Origin: Schlesneria paludicola DSM 18645 | Lineage (GTDB): Bacteria > Planctomycetota > Planctomycetia > Planctomycetales > Planctomycetaceae | Direction: 5' to 3' | Length of the DNA: 64,000 nucleotides | NCBI RefSeq assembly: GCF_000255655.1 | Contig: NZ_JH636435.1 | Span: 1,607,770 to 1,671,769, forward strand | Shown: positions 1 to 9,386 of the stretch, one piece after another | Layout of the letters: each line of letters begins with the position of its first letter | Position numbering within the stretch: position 1 is the first letter of the stretch | The notes under the pieces: generated by a model | What the model was told of the DNA's origin: nothing | The model's input: only the letters and a program-made list of their open reading frames with translations | The model's database searches: none | Made by a program: the position numbers and the translations under genes

Positions 1-408
1 TATAGCAGTTCACAAAAAAACAACCCGCAAGGACCAAACAAGGGATATTTTCGAATCATCAGAGGTTGGCATTGGGCATTCACAGGCCCGTCGCGAAAGG
101 ATATCCAGGCGACGGCACCGTCCCGCCGCAGTCCGTACATCGGTTTCCGTGTCGTCTGCGAACACACGAAGTAGGTCGGGCGCCCGAATCACAGGATCAA
201 AAGGTCATCGCAATGACTCGCCAATGACTCCTCATCCGTCGCTCGCAACGTATTGATTTGTCAGGACGGATACACAGGTCAGGCGCCCAAGTTTTGACGA
301 GCGAAGCGCCGGATGCCCTGGTTCTCGGCAAAGCCCTCCAAACCCATCCACCGGAACACTAAGGCAGAACAAGACTCGAGAGGTTCACGGGTCCGGTCGG
401 TCAGTTTT

Positions 409-495
409 CCTTGCGTCTTCGCGTCTTAGCGTTCCCTTCTTCGAGCTGCAATAGTTCACGAGAAAACATCAACGCAAAGGCACAATGACGCAAAG
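409..495. repeat. Imperfect inverted repeat, GCGTCTTTGCGT type
   Basis: The left arm (409-433, beginning CCTTGCGTCTTCGCG) and the reverse complement of the right arm (471-495) agree at about 19 of 25 positions, with a loop of about 37 bases. The arms are built from repeated GCGTCT/GCAAAG words. The layout resembles the two CTCCGTGTCTCC elements at 24.6 and 34.5 kb, but the loop sequence is different, so this is at best a distant relative. Confidence 0.55.
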
Positions 496-669
496 AAAAG
501 GCTTCGCGACAACCTTTGCGTACGTTCCTTGGTGCTGTCCGCACATAGACTCAGGCATGACACGACCGCGGCCACACTTGGCGTGCCTCACAACGATGGC
601 GTGAACCACTCATGCTTTCGATCAAAATCATGCCTGAAGCCTGACCATTTCCGGACGAGGCCAACTCTG

Positions 670-686
670 CCCCCCCCCCCCCCCCC
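670..686. repeat. Homopolymer run of 17 C
   Basis: Seventeen consecutive C residues lie about 20 bases beyond the stop codon of the minus-strand DUF1501 gene. Such runs are prone to slippage and to sequencing error. It lies outside any supported coding region, so it is not an obvious contingency locus. Confidence 0.9.
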
Positions 687-706
687 AAGTCAACGGGCAA
701 GGCGAA

Positions 707-2080
707 TCAAACTCCGGCGTACAGCGGTGCAATGACCTGGCCGTTCAGCAAGTGGTTGGGGCGGCCAAGTGGGTCGACTAAGAGTGCGTCGTGGCTGACG
801 CCCAATGCGTCAAAGATCGTTGTGCAAACATCGGCAGGGGACCAGGGCTGACTGAGAGGATACGCGGCGATGGCATCGGTCTGGCCAACCGCCTGACCAC
901 CACGGACACCGGCGCCGGCGAACAAGCCTGAGTAGGTTGCAGCCCAATGGTCGCGGCCGGCAACGGCTTCGCCGGGCAGAGTCGAAATCTTGGGGGTGCG
1001 TCCGAATTCGCCCATGACAACGACAAGCGTCTGATCGAGTAAGCCTGTCGCGGACAGATCGTCCATGAGGGCGGCGAGTCCTTGATCCAACTGTGGCAGC
1101 AGCGTGTTTTTCATGCGGCCCCAGTTATCGACGTGCGTATCCCAGGTTTGCACGATTCCCATGGTCGCCTGAATGATCGGCACGCCCGCCTCGACCAATC
1201 GACGCGCCAGCATCAGCGATTGTCCGAACTTGTTGCGACCATAGCGATCACGAACTTCGGCAGCCTCGCTATTCACCTCAAACGCCCGCGCAACGCGATC
1301 CGACGTCAGCAGCGAAAATGCCAGATCCTGCTGTTCGCCAAATGCACTCGTCCGCCCTTTGGCTGCGGGAGCAAGACGGTTCGAATTCAGATCCTCAAGC
1401 AGTTGGCGACGCGAGACCAAACGTGACGACGTTACCCCCGGTTGTAGACTGAGCGAATCGATACGGAAGTTTGGATCATTGGGATCGTGGTTGATCTGCC
1501 ATGGATCGTGTTTGGGGCCAAGAAATCCCGCATGCTGGCCGGGCCAGGTCAGGGGTCCTTCAATCAGATAATTGGGCAATGAAACACCGCTCGGGATGCC
1601 GTCGCTTCGTGGACGAAGGACATCCAGCGCCGCGGCAAAGTTCGGAAAGTCGTTTCGTGATTCGACACGATCCAAATCGCTGCCACCGCGAGGAATGGGC
1701 GTCGGACGGCCTGTCAGAGCCACGTGGGTCGCCAGCAGATGATTGTGTTCGGTGTGCGACATCGTTCGCACAACAGACCAGCGATCCATTTGCTGAGCCA
1801 ACCGCGGCAAATGCTCGCACACGGAAACCCCGGGAGTCACCGTATCAATGGAAGAGAACTCACCCCGAATCTCGGCGGGGGCGTTCGGCTTCATATCCAG
1901 CGTATCCAGCTGAGCCGGGCCGCCGCTCAAGAGCACGATCAGGACCGATTTTGCTCTTCCTGTTCCCGAAGTCGGATTCGCGATCGCACGACCTGAAAGG
2001 GGAAGCGACGATCCAATGACGCCAGCGGCGCTAACTTGCAAAAACTGTCGGCGATCAAACGACACTTGAGGAAAGGTCAT
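707..2080 (-). CDS. DUF1501 family exported protein (solitary copy)
   Basis: 457 residues. The N-terminus has a twin-arginine type signal (RRQFLQVSA, Arg10-Arg11, then a hydrophobic stretch ending near Ala32), so export by Tat is expected. Family landmarks are present: GGPAQLDTLDMKP near the start of the mature protein, a TWDTHVDN segment, and GEFGRTPK followed by GRDHW in the C-terminal third. DUF1501 proteins are related in fold to alkaline phosphatases and sulfatases, but no member has a firmly established reaction that I know of. Here the usual GGPSH reads GGPAQ. Unlike the other three DUF1501 genes in the window it has no PSD1 partner next to it; it diverges from the transketolase genes. 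Confidence 0.93.
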   Translation of the reverse strand: MTFPQVSFDRRQFLQVSAAGVIGSSLPLSGRAIANPTSGTGRAKSVLIVLLSGGPAQLDTLDMKPNAPAEIRGEFSSIDTVTPGVSVCEHLPRLAQQMDRWSVVRTMSHTEHNHLLATHVALTGRPTPIPRGGSDLDRVESRNDFPNFAAALDVLRPRSDGIPSGVSLPNYLIEGPLTWPGQHAGFLGPKHDPWQINHDPNDPNFRIDSLSLQPGVTSSRLVSRRQLLEDLNSNRLAPAAKGRTSAFGEQQDLAFSLLTSDRVARAFEVNSEAAEVRDRYGRNKFGQSLMLARRLVEAGVPIIQATMGIVQTWDTHVDNWGRMKNTLLPQLDQGLAALMDDLSATGLLDQTLVVVMGEFGRTPKISTLPGEAVAGRDHWAATYSGLFAGAGVRGGQAVGQTDAIAAYPLSQPWSPADVCTTIFDALGVSHDALLVDPLGRPNHLLNGQVIAPLYAGV

Positions 2081-2359
2081 ACAGGTTCCTCGATAGAATT
2101 CGGCGGGAGCGGTCAGGCGGGCGGCGCATCAGCAGTTATTGATGCTTTAGTGATACTCGTTCCAGTACCTGAGAACAAGAGGTCTCGCCGCAAACCTCGG
2201 TGGCATTTATCCCAGGATGTTGCTTGCCGGGTCGAAAAACGAAAGATAGCATACCCGCCGGACGGATCGTCTCGACTTGGAAAACGGTGCGTTCACACCA
2301 ACCCGACGACATCGGTCGAGGGCGTCATTTGTTCGGAATATCGCGGAAGGATTTCTGCT

Positions 2360-3199
2360 GTGGCCGACGCGACGAAACTGAGCATTGACCAGTTGAAAGA
2401 GACGGCGAAGGCCATTCGTCGCTTGATCATCAAGATCACGACGGAAGCGGGCAGCGGTCACCCCACGAGCAGCCTGTCTGCCGTCGAAGTGGTGACGGCC
2501 CTGTACTTCGGCGGGTTTCTCCGCCATCACAAAGACAACCCACGCGACCCCAAACGCGATCGATTCATTTTGAGTAAGGGGCATGCCGTCCCCGTGCTCT
2601 ATTCCGCGTTGTGCCAGGCCGGTTATTACACGCTTGAGCAGATCATGACACTTCGCAAACTGGGCAGCCCGTTTGAAGGCCACCCAAATATGAAGCGTCT
2701 GAACACGATGGAAGCATCGACGGGTTCGTTGGGGCAGGGCCTGTCACTCGGAATTGGTCACGCACTGGCATGTCGTCTGGATGGCCTGGACGCCCACACG
2801 TTCGTCATGATGGGTGACGGCGAGATGGGCGAGGGACAAATCTGGGAAGCCGCTTCCGCCGCGGAGAAATATCGACTGTCCAATTTGACCGCGATTGTCG
2901 ATCAAAATGGCTACCAACAAACAGGTGCCACGAAAGACGTTCTCGACATGAAGCCGTTCGCGGCAAAGTTCGAAGCGTTCGGCTGGCACACGCAGGTCAT
3001 CGACGGAAACTCGATGGGGTCGGTCGTCGAGGCGTTGACGAAGGTGAAGACAATCCAGGATCGACCGACGGCGATCATTTCTCAGACGAAAAAGGGATTC
3101 GGGATTCTACCGATTCTCGAAATGGCCGGCGATTTGAACTATCACGGAAAACCGCTCTCGAAGGAGTTGGCCGAGAAAGCATTGGCGTTACTCAGCTAG
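2360..3199 (+). CDS. Transketolase, N-terminal subunit
   Basis: 279 residues, thiamine-diphosphate binding half of a split transketolase that moves two-carbon ketol units in the non-oxidative pentose phosphate pathway. Visible are SGHPTSS (His34), FILSKGHA and the ThDP/Mg motif GDGEMGEGQ (152-160) with the following VDQNG. The frame stays open upstream to 2036, but the conserved family start and an AAGGA box 8 bases before a GTG at 2360 fix the beginning there. The C-terminal half follows after 132 bases on the same strand, and the two are expected to assemble. Some split transketolase-like pairs act on other sugars, so the exact substrate is an assumption. Confidence 0.93.
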   Translation: MADATKLSIDQLKETAKAIRRLIIKITTEAGSGHPTSSLSAVEVVTALYFGGFLRHHKDNPRDPKRDRFILSKGHAVPVLYSALCQAGYYTLEQIMTLRKLGSPFEGHPNMKRLNTMEASTGSLGQGLSLGIGHALACRLDGLDAHTFVMMGDGEMGEGQIWEAASAAEKYRLSNLTAIVDQNGYQQTGATKDVLDMKPFAAKFEAFGWHTQVIDGNSMGSVVEALTKVKTIQDRPTAIISQTKKGFGILPILEMAGDLNYHGKPLSKELAEKALALLS

Positions 3200-3331
3200 G
3201 TGACAATTTCACTCCGTCCTGACAGGTTTTTGAGCATCGTCTACAGGCGGACTCGCAACAAGTTCATCAACGTGTCAGCTCAGGTTTGAGGCTCCACGAG
3301 GTCAATGCAGGCTTACTGACGGAATCATCTG

Positions 3332-4291
3332 ATGACAATTGGTGAAGCGGCGGGATTGAAATTGGGGAAGGCCACCCGAGATGCCTTTGGTGCCGCGCTA
3401 AAGGAACTGGGTCGCGAGTTTCCCAATCTCGTGACGGTCGATGGTGACGTCGGAAACTCAACTCGTACCGAAGTCTTTGCCAAGGCGTTTCCAGACCGTG
3501 CATTCAATGTCGGGATCGCCGAATCGAATATGGTAGGAATTGCGGGTGGACTTGCCGCAGCGGGCAAAATCCCCGTCGTGAGTAGTTTTGCGGCGTTTTT
3601 ACTTTGCAATGCTTTTGATCAGATTCGGATGTCGATTGCCTATCCAGGCATGAATGTCAAACTCGTCGGGACCCATGCGGGAATCTCGATCGGCGAAGAC
3701 GGTGCATCGCAGATGGGAATCGAGGACATCGCGCTGGCCTGTTCACTGCCCGGAGTGGCGGTTGTGGTTCCTGCCGACGCCATTTCTGCGAAGAAAGCGA
3801 CGCGAGCCATGGTCGAACACGTCGGTCCCGTGTATCTTCGCTGTGGGCGAATCGAAGTTCCCGAAATCTACAATGCCGACTCACCATTCGTGATCGGCAA
3901 AGCCAATACCCTGAAAGACGGCAACGATGTCACGATCATTGCCAATGGCCTCATGGTTGGCATCGCGCTGGATGCTGCCGCGATGCTGGAAAAAACAGGT
4001 GTCCAGGCTCGTGTGATCGATATGCATACGGTGAAGCCCCTCGACCAAGACGCAATCGTCAAGGCCGCGACCGAGACTGGACGAATTGTGGTGACTGAAG
4101 AACATTTGATGTCTGGCGGCCTTGGCTCGGCGATTGCAACCGTCGTCGCTCGGACCAGACCAGTACCAATGGAATTTGTGAATGTTGGCGACTGTTATGC
4201 CGAAAGCGGTGATCCGGATGGCCTGCTACGGAAGTTCGGTCTTACGGCGGAAGCGATCATCGCTGCCGTTACGAAAGTCCGTAGCCGCTGA
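3332..4291 (+). CDS. Transketolase, C-terminal subunit
   Basis: 319 residues, the pyrimidine-binding and C-terminal regulatory half that completes the split transketolase encoded just upstream. The segment FNVGIAESNMVG carries the conserved glutamate that activates ThDP, and THAGISIGEDGASQMGIED is the typical active-site stretch. The C-terminal part, including VTEEHLMSGGLGSA, matches the transketolase C domain. The ATG at 3332 lacks a clear Shine-Dalgarno sequence, but the protein begins at the expected place. A strong terminator follows at 4316, so the two transketolase genes probably form one transcription unit. Confidence 0.93.
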   Translation: MTIGEAAGLKLGKATRDAFGAALKELGREFPNLVTVDGDVGNSTRTEVFAKAFPDRAFNVGIAESNMVGIAGGLAAAGKIPVVSSFAAFLLCNAFDQIRMSIAYPGMNVKLVGTHAGISIGEDGASQMGIEDIALACSLPGVAVVVPADAISAKKATRAMVEHVGPVYLRCGRIEVPEIYNADSPFVIGKANTLKDGNDVTIIANGLMVGIALDAAAMLEKTGVQARVIDMHTVKPLDQDAIVKAATETGRIVVTEEHLMSGGLGSAIATVVARTRPVPMEFVNVGDCYAESGDPDGLLRKFGLTAEAIIAAVTKVRSR

Positions 4292-4315
4292 GGATTGACC
4301 GACCGATAGAATACC

Positions 4316-4352
4316 AAGGAAACCCGGTGTCGCTGATACCGGGTTTCCTTTT
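4316..4352 (+). terminator. Rho-independent terminator after the transketolase pair
   Basis: A perfect 13-base stem (AAGGAAACCCGGT at 4316-4328 pairing with 4338-4350) encloses a 9-base loop and is followed by a short T run. It lies 24 bases after the stop of the C-terminal transketolase gene and is placed to end that operon. A-rich sequence on the other side is limited, so mainly plus-strand function is expected. Confidence 0.9.
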
Positions 4353-4428
4353 AAAGCAACATCCCCTGATCGTTCCGAAGTTGGGAACCGTCCGGATCGG
4401 TCTGAATCACGTGGAAAGCTGTTGAATC

Positions 4429-5415
4429 GTGGTGGCCTATCGCCATTTTCGAAACTCCGATCCACCGCACGTTGTGCGGCTATGGAACGAATCCGGACTG
4501 GGCCGAGGCGCGGCGCAGTCGGTGAGCTGTGATGAATTCGACAGCTTGGTGATCGCACAGCCATATTTTGACCCGGCCGGAATGATCCTCGCCACGACGG
4601 ACAATAATCGTATTATTGGATTCGTTCACGCCGGATTCGGGCCGGACGAATCAAAAGCTCGCCTGTCGAAAAAAACGGGGGTCATCTGTGCCGTCATCGT
4701 TGATCCGGCGTTTCGTCGTCAGGGGATCGGACGCGAGCTCGTTCGGCACGCCGAAGACTACCTTCGACGAGCCGGAGCCGAAACGATCCTCGGTGGCGGT
4801 GCGCCTCCTCGCGACCCCTTCTATTGCGGACTGTACGGCGGAAGTGAACCCGCCGGATTCCTGGACTCGGATGAGGCGGCGGCTCCGTTCTTCCAAGCGA
4901 TCGGATACTACCCGATCGAACGACACTTGGTCTTCCAGCGGCAATTGGGCCCGGGCGGACCGGAAGTTATGTGTGTGCGGATGCTGAACGCCAAGCGACA
5001 GTCGCGGCTGGCTGCCGCTGCCGCTTACGAGCCCAAAGATTGGTGGTGGTCGACGCGCGTGGGGCGACTCGATTCGATGCACCTCGGGCTGCTGCCCAAG
5101 GCTGGCGGAAATTTGCTGGCCAAAGTCTGTGTCGTCGGCCTTGATCTGTATATGACAGGATGGCGTGTCCGCGCGATTGGCATCTGTGGCCTACAGGTTT
5201 CAGAACCGCAGCGACGCAAGGGCTATGGTCAACTGCTACTCGATGAAGTGTGCCGGCGCGTCCGCGAAGACATGATTCAACTTGCCGAGGCTCACGCAAA
5301 CGAAGCCGATGCGGCTAGTGTCGCCGTCATCAAATCCGCCGGGTTCCGCCAGGTCGATGCCGGTATCGTCTTTCGCAAAATCGAAGAGCCAGTCCCACAA
5401 ATCGAAAGCCCCTGA
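4429..5415 (+). CDS. Tandem GNAT-domain N-acetyltransferase
   Basis: 328 residues containing two GNAT acetyltransferase domains in a row. Domain 1 (about 1-165) has the acetyl-CoA pyrophosphate loop RRQGIG after AVIVDPAF; domain 2 (about 175-320) has RRKGYG after ICGLQVSEP. The double arrangement is seen in mycothiol-synthase-like and other two-domain GNATs, but no substrate can be inferred here. Between them lies a hydrophobic, Trp-rich stretch (near YEPKDWWWSTRVG). The start is GTG-GTG at 4429. It stands alone downstream of the transketolase terminator. Confidence 0.85.
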   Translation: MVAYRHFRNSDPPHVVRLWNESGLGRGAAQSVSCDEFDSLVIAQPYFDPAGMILATTDNNRIIGFVHAGFGPDESKARLSKKTGVICAVIVDPAFRRQGIGRELVRHAEDYLRRAGAETILGGGAPPRDPFYCGLYGGSEPAGFLDSDEAAAPFFQAIGYYPIERHLVFQRQLGPGGPEVMCVRMLNAKRQSRLAAAAAYEPKDWWWSTRVGRLDSMHLGLLPKAGGNLLAKVCVVGLDLYMTGWRVRAIGICGLQVSEPQRRKGYGQLLLDEVCRRVREDMIQLAEAHANEADAASVAVIKSAGFRQVDAGIVFRKIEEPVPQIESP

Positions 5416-5483
5416 CAAGGCTGTTCAAAGGACGGGGACGGGTTTGGCCATAAGCCGAGAGCCACTGACGCGTGCAGTCCATC

Positions 5484-5996
5484 TCATGGAAGGAACGGCG
5501 CCCTGTGGGCTCGACGATATTGCCCCCATAGCACTAGCAGCAAGATGACGACAATCGGCCTCCAGAACGGGGGACCGAAGACTGCGGTGGCCTGGAACAT
5601 CAGGAAGGCGAAAACCGCCTGAACAATCCAGTAGACGGAACGCTTCTGATGCCATTGAGGTGCCCACCACCACGCGGCGACGTCAACAATCCACAGGCCA
5701 AGAAAGACTTCATTGACGTACAGCCCGATGCCCGAATTCCAGCCCGTCATCTCCGCCGTTCGCTGCGCGGTGTGATCGTAGGCATGCGCATGATTCCAAT
5801 GGTGCTCAAAGTGAAATGCCGCCGCAACATGGACCGTGAATATCACGCACCCCGCAGTCCACCACCATCGGCCCGCAGTGGATGCACGGCCTATGCAATC
5901 GCTGGCGGCCGAGGGCGCCCCAGCCTCGCGAATTAAACAGGCCGCATAGCATGCCACTGCCAATCGCGCCGTCCAACGAATGATCAATTCACCCAA
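5484..5996 (-). CDS. Small integral membrane protein, unknown function
   Basis: 170 residues, with four or five hydrophobic segments (near residues 5-22, 45-62, 95-112, 122-140 and 145-158) and many Trp and His. A His-rich stretch between the second and third helices (FHFEHHWNHAHAYDH) could bind a metal, but this is only suggested by composition. I do not recognise the family. It is a single gene on the minus strand between two plus-strand genes. Confidence 0.65.
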   Translation of the reverse strand: MGELIIRWTARLAVACYAACLIREAGAPSAASDCIGRASTAGRWWWTAGCVIFTVHVAAAFHFEHHWNHAHAYDHTAQRTAEMTGWNSGIGLYVNEVFLGLWIVDVAAWWWAPQWHQKRSVYWIVQAVFAFLMFQATAVFGPPFWRPIVVILLLVLWGQYRRAHRAPFLP

Positions 5997-6347
5997 AATT
6001 CGTCACCCTCACCGCAGCATTTGCTTCGAACTCAAACGACAAAACAACATACGTTGATCTCTAAGACTTCGGGTGACAGCCGGGAACGCGATGATCACTC
6101 GCGAATTCAATTGCGTCCACTCTGTTTTACCCGACATCAGAAAAACGGTAACCTCGACGCCCGGTTCGGCTATCCAATCACTTCAAATTTTGGCATCCTT
6201 CGCGTATCTCGGGTTCAGTTTTCGCCAGGATTTTCTACGTCATTCCCTTGGCTTGAACCAAACGCATTCAAGTTGGGATGATTCGTTGGGTTGTACATGA
6301 ATGGCATACCAGGAATTTCGTTTCGTTTGAAAGAGGTGTTGTAGACC
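5997..6347. other. Intergenic region upstream of the FHA-PP2C gene
   Basis: About 350 bases between the diverging membrane-protein gene and the phosphatase gene; promoters of both should lie here. Base composition is more AT-rich than the neighbouring genes. I could not single out convincing -35/-10 boxes and saw no repeat. Confidence 0.5.
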
Positions 6348-8084
6348 GTGGCATTTTTGAAGGTGATTCGAGGAAGTTCGGCTGGTCACTTGCTCGCCCT
6401 GACAGGCGAAAAGGTGGTGCTGGGACGGCATCCGTCCTGCCAGATCGTCCTCGACAACGCCTCAGTCAGCCGCCAACACGCACAAATCCTCGAGGAAGAC
6501 GGTCAGTTCTTGGTTGAAGACTTGCGAAGCCGCAACGGAACACAAGTCAATCGGTTGTCGATTCGCGGGAAGACACAACTTCGCGACGGCGACGAACTGC
6601 GAGTTTGTGATTACGCGTTTCAGTTCTTGCTGAAGGCGTCTGGTCCTTCGATCCCGATCACAACAGACTCAAGCGTCAATGCCGGTTTGGTTTCGTCCGA
6701 ACCGCAGGATGACAACGACGAGAATGTCGTTCTAGAGTCGGCTCTTGAGTATGTCCCTGCAGCCGAAGGTGTTCACAACTCATCGGTGATCGCATCGATG
6801 TCGGCCGAGTCGTCGCATCAAGGTTTGCGGCTGAATATTCGCCCCGAAGCCAAGCTGCGCGCGATCCTCGAAATCAGCAAGTCGCTCGGCAAAGTATTGA
6901 AACTTGCGGACGTCTTGCCGGTCATCCTGAAGTCTCTGTTCAAGATTTTTCCGCAAGTCGATTCGGGATTTGTCCTGCTGAAAGAAGGGGCATCCGAGAC
7001 CTTGCGCGTGCGTGCTTCACATTCACGCCGAACGGACGATGATGAAGTGCCTATCAGCATGACCGTCGTCAATCAGGCAATGGCCAGCGGACAAGCGATC
7101 CTCAGCGCGGACGTCGGCGAGGATCGTCGATTTCTGCATAGCGAGAGTATCGCCGAAATGCAGTTGCGATCCCTGATGTGCACCCCTTTGATGGATGGCA
7201 GCGGAAACGCACTCGGCGTTTTGCAGCTCAGTACGCGGAATCTTTCGCAGCCCTTCAACGCCGATGACCTGGACCTGCTGGTCAGTGTCGGTGCCCAGGC
7301 GGGCCTGGCCGTTGAGAACGCGTCGATGCACGAATCGTTACTCAAACAACGCGATCTCGAGCGCGACATGGAGATCGCAACACAGGTCCAGTTGAGCTTC
7401 CTTCCCAGTTCATCTCCGATTGTGCCGGGTTACGAGTTTGCCGACTTCTACGCTGCGGCCCTGAGCATCGGCGGCGACTACTATGACTACATTCGCTTTC
7501 CTGATGGACGCGTCGCCGTCGTGATCGGTGACGTTTCGGGGAAGGGGGTTCCTGCAGCTCTGCTCATGGCGCGTCTGCACGCGGCCTGCCGCTATCATTT
7601 ATTCAGCGTCCAGCACGCCGAGCAGGCACTGAACAGCCTTAATCTTGAGATGGCGAACAGTGACCTGGGCTATCGATTCATTACGTTATCGATCGCAATT
7701 CTCGACCCTGTTCGACATCAGGTCCAGTTGGCCAGTGCGGGACACTTGCCTCCGGTCGTTCGGCGAAAGGGCAAGCAGTGCGATTTCGTGGGGATTCGTG
7801 AATCGGGCATGCCGCTGGGCGTCATGGCGGATCAGCACTATGGATCGATGATTATCCCGCTCGAACCGAACGATGCGATTCTGTTCTATACGGACGGGAT
7901 CACTGAAGCCTTGAATCCACTGAACCAGCTCTTTTCAAAAGAACGCGTTCAAGAAGTCATCGAAGCAGGACCTGATCCAGTGACTGAACTCGTTCCGGCT
8001 TTGATCAATGCCGTGAATCTGTTTTGTGACGACCGTGCACAGCGCGATGACATTTGCGTCGCCGCGCTGCGAAGAACAATGTGA
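6348..8084 (+). CDS. FHA-GAF-PP2C (SpoIIE-type) serine phosphatase
   Basis: 578 residues with three domains. Residues 5-95 form a forkhead-associated domain that binds phosphothreonine peptides (Gly26-Arg27, Ser41-Arg-Gln-His44, Asn63-Gly64). About 165-335 is a GAF sensory domain. About 378-578 is a SpoIIE/RsbU-like PP2C phosphatase, with GGDYYDY, VIGDVSGKGVPAAL and LFYTDGITEA holding the metal-binding aspartates. RsbU-like enzymes usually dephosphorylate anti-sigma-factor antagonists; no such partner is next to it. The GTG start at 6348 follows an AAAGAGG box. No transmembrane segment is visible, so it should be cytosolic. Confidence 0.93.
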   Translation: MAFLKVIRGSSAGHLLALTGEKVVLGRHPSCQIVLDNASVSRQHAQILEEDGQFLVEDLRSRNGTQVNRLSIRGKTQLRDGDELRVCDYAFQFLLKASGPSIPITTDSSVNAGLVSSEPQDDNDENVVLESALEYVPAAEGVHNSSVIASMSAESSHQGLRLNIRPEAKLRAILEISKSLGKVLKLADVLPVILKSLFKIFPQVDSGFVLLKEGASETLRVRASHSRRTDDDEVPISMTVVNQAMASGQAILSADVGEDRRFLHSESIAEMQLRSLMCTPLMDGSGNALGVLQLSTRNLSQPFNADDLDLLVSVGAQAGLAVENASMHESLLKQRDLERDMEIATQVQLSFLPSSSPIVPGYEFADFYAAALSIGGDYYDYIRFPDGRVAVVIGDVSGKGVPAALLMARLHAACRYHLFSVQHAEQALNSLNLEMANSDLGYRFITLSIAILDPVRHQVQLASAGHLPPVVRRKGKQCDFVGIRESGMPLGVMADQHYGSMIIPLEPNDAILFYTDGITEALNPLNQLFSKERVQEVIEAGPDPVTELVPALINAVNLFCDDRAQRDDICVAALRRTM

Positions 8085-8130
8085 CGCAGTGAGCTCATTT
8101 TCACATGGTGATTTGGGCCAATCGCCCACA

Positions 8131-9333
8131 TCACATCGCCCCTGCAACGTCGCCTGAACCAATCCGTCGTGCGGCAATGATGCGCGCTTTGCCATTCAAG
8201 CGGGCATAAATCACGACTGCTGGAACCGTCCCCGTCAACGATAGCTTGCGCCGCACGGTATCTGCTTGCACAGAAAGATGGCGGCACTTGATCTCGACCT
8301 GACCGATCCCAGCGGATCGCACCCATGCTTTCAGTTCTCGATCGTTGTTCGGCATCTCAGCAACCGTTTCAAAGGTCTGAACGAATGGTGACTGCACGCA
8401 CTGGTTTGATGTCAGGTACTCTTCGGCCGCATCCAACCGCGAGAGCCCCAATTGATCGGCCAGGACATCCACCAACCCGGCGCGCACCACGGCGGGATCG
8501 GGATCATAAAGATAGCGATCCAACGGCATGACCGGGACCGCGACCTGCAACGGATGACCGGCAATGCTCTCTCCCGCAGGCAGAACCGTCGCTCGAAACG
8601 GCGACTCCTTTGCCAACTCGCCAAACCAGATCGTGGCCTCTTTGCATTCCCCGTGATAGCTGATCAGCTCCACTTCCGCTGATGGAAACTTGCCACCAAA
8701 ATTGCTGGCCGGGCTAACCTTAATCGCGCCGCCACGACAACGCGGCATCATTTCGTTCAGAAAATCTAATCCCGGTACATAGTCTTCGAGCCGGGACACG
8801 CGCCCGCCCGAACCCGTACGTCGATCTGGGTCGATATGGACCAGACCGGTTGAAAGCGGGATGTGCAAGACATCCTGACAGATCGCTTCGACCCGATCAG
8901 CGACATCGTAAACTTCGGCGTTCAATTTGGTTCGAAGACATGCGGCCGGATTCAGATCCACGGCCGTCACGTGACATCGTGCCGCGAGTGCCGAAGCATC
9001 ACCGCCGATCCCACAGCATAAATCCCACACGGCTCCTTCAAACCGTTTTGCCTTGTAGACGGATACCGCCTCGGACGTTGCTTGTTCGAGTCCTTTGCGA
9101 TCGAGCCAAAGCCGATCCGCACGCGTGAACTTCGCTGCAGCACGATGCCGCAGTTCATGGATCGAAACGGCCGCCCGAACCATGTCGTCTGGAAACTGAC
9201 GTCGAAGCGCGACCTGCAGCCCCAGCTCTGAACCTTCATACCTTGCAATCTGTTCAAAGATCTCCGGCGCATCCCGCAGAGCGCGGATCACACGACATTC
9301 GTCATTATCTTCAGGGATCGAATCGGTGGACAA
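8131..9333 (-). CDS. Class I SAM-dependent methyltransferase with THUMP-like domain
   Basis: 400 residues. The centre has a Rossmann methyltransferase motif I (WDLCCGIGGDASALA) followed by VTAVDLNPAA and a HIDPDRR motif. The C-terminal 80-100 residues match the THUMP-like extension of this family, suggesting an RNA or nucleic-acid substrate; the family is otherwise poorly characterised. It lies 53 bases downstream of the DinG helicase gene on the same strand, so the two are likely co-transcribed. Confidence 0.85.
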   Translation of the reverse strand: MSTDSIPEDNDECRVIRALRDAPEIFEQIARYEGSELGLQVALRRQFPDDMVRAAVSIHELRHRAAAKFTRADRLWLDRKGLEQATSEAVSVYKAKRFEGAVWDLCCGIGGDASALAARCHVTAVDLNPAACLRTKLNAEVYDVADRVEAICQDVLHIPLSTGLVHIDPDRRTGSGGRVSRLEDYVPGLDFLNEMMPRCRGGAIKVSPASNFGGKFPSAEVELISYHGECKEATIWFGELAKESPFRATVLPAGESIAGHPLQVAVPVMPLDRYLYDPDPAVVRAGLVDVLADQLGLSRLDAAEEYLTSNQCVQSPFVQTFETVAEMPNNDRELKAWVRSAGIGQVEIKCRHLSVQADTVRRKLSLTGTVPAVVIYARLNGKARIIAARRIGSGDVAGAM

Positions 9334-9386
9334 AGGAGATCTCTTGTTCTTTTCCAGGCATCGAGCGAGGTGTCAACGACATGGGG

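Larger units (their letters stand above)
1..706. other. Intergenic region without a convincing gene
   Basis: No reading frame here has the look of a real protein; the two short frames present (around 10-192 and 529-735) have no recognisable motif and shifting composition. The stretch holds an imperfect inverted repeat (409-495) and a 17-base run of C (670-686) just past the 3' end of the first DUF1501 gene. A promoter or RNA gene could be present but I see no support for one. Confidence 0.6.

Noticed and set aside
2036-2359. N-terminal extension of the transketolase frame
   Set aside because: The extension overlaps the start of the divergent DUF1501 gene and has no similarity to the family; a GTG with AAGGA at 2360 is better.
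5425-5480. Possible sixth REP-like copy (GGGGACGGG and GAGCCACTG)
   Set aside because: Only weakly similar to the core and without convincing paired arms; could be a decayed copy, but not enough to claim.
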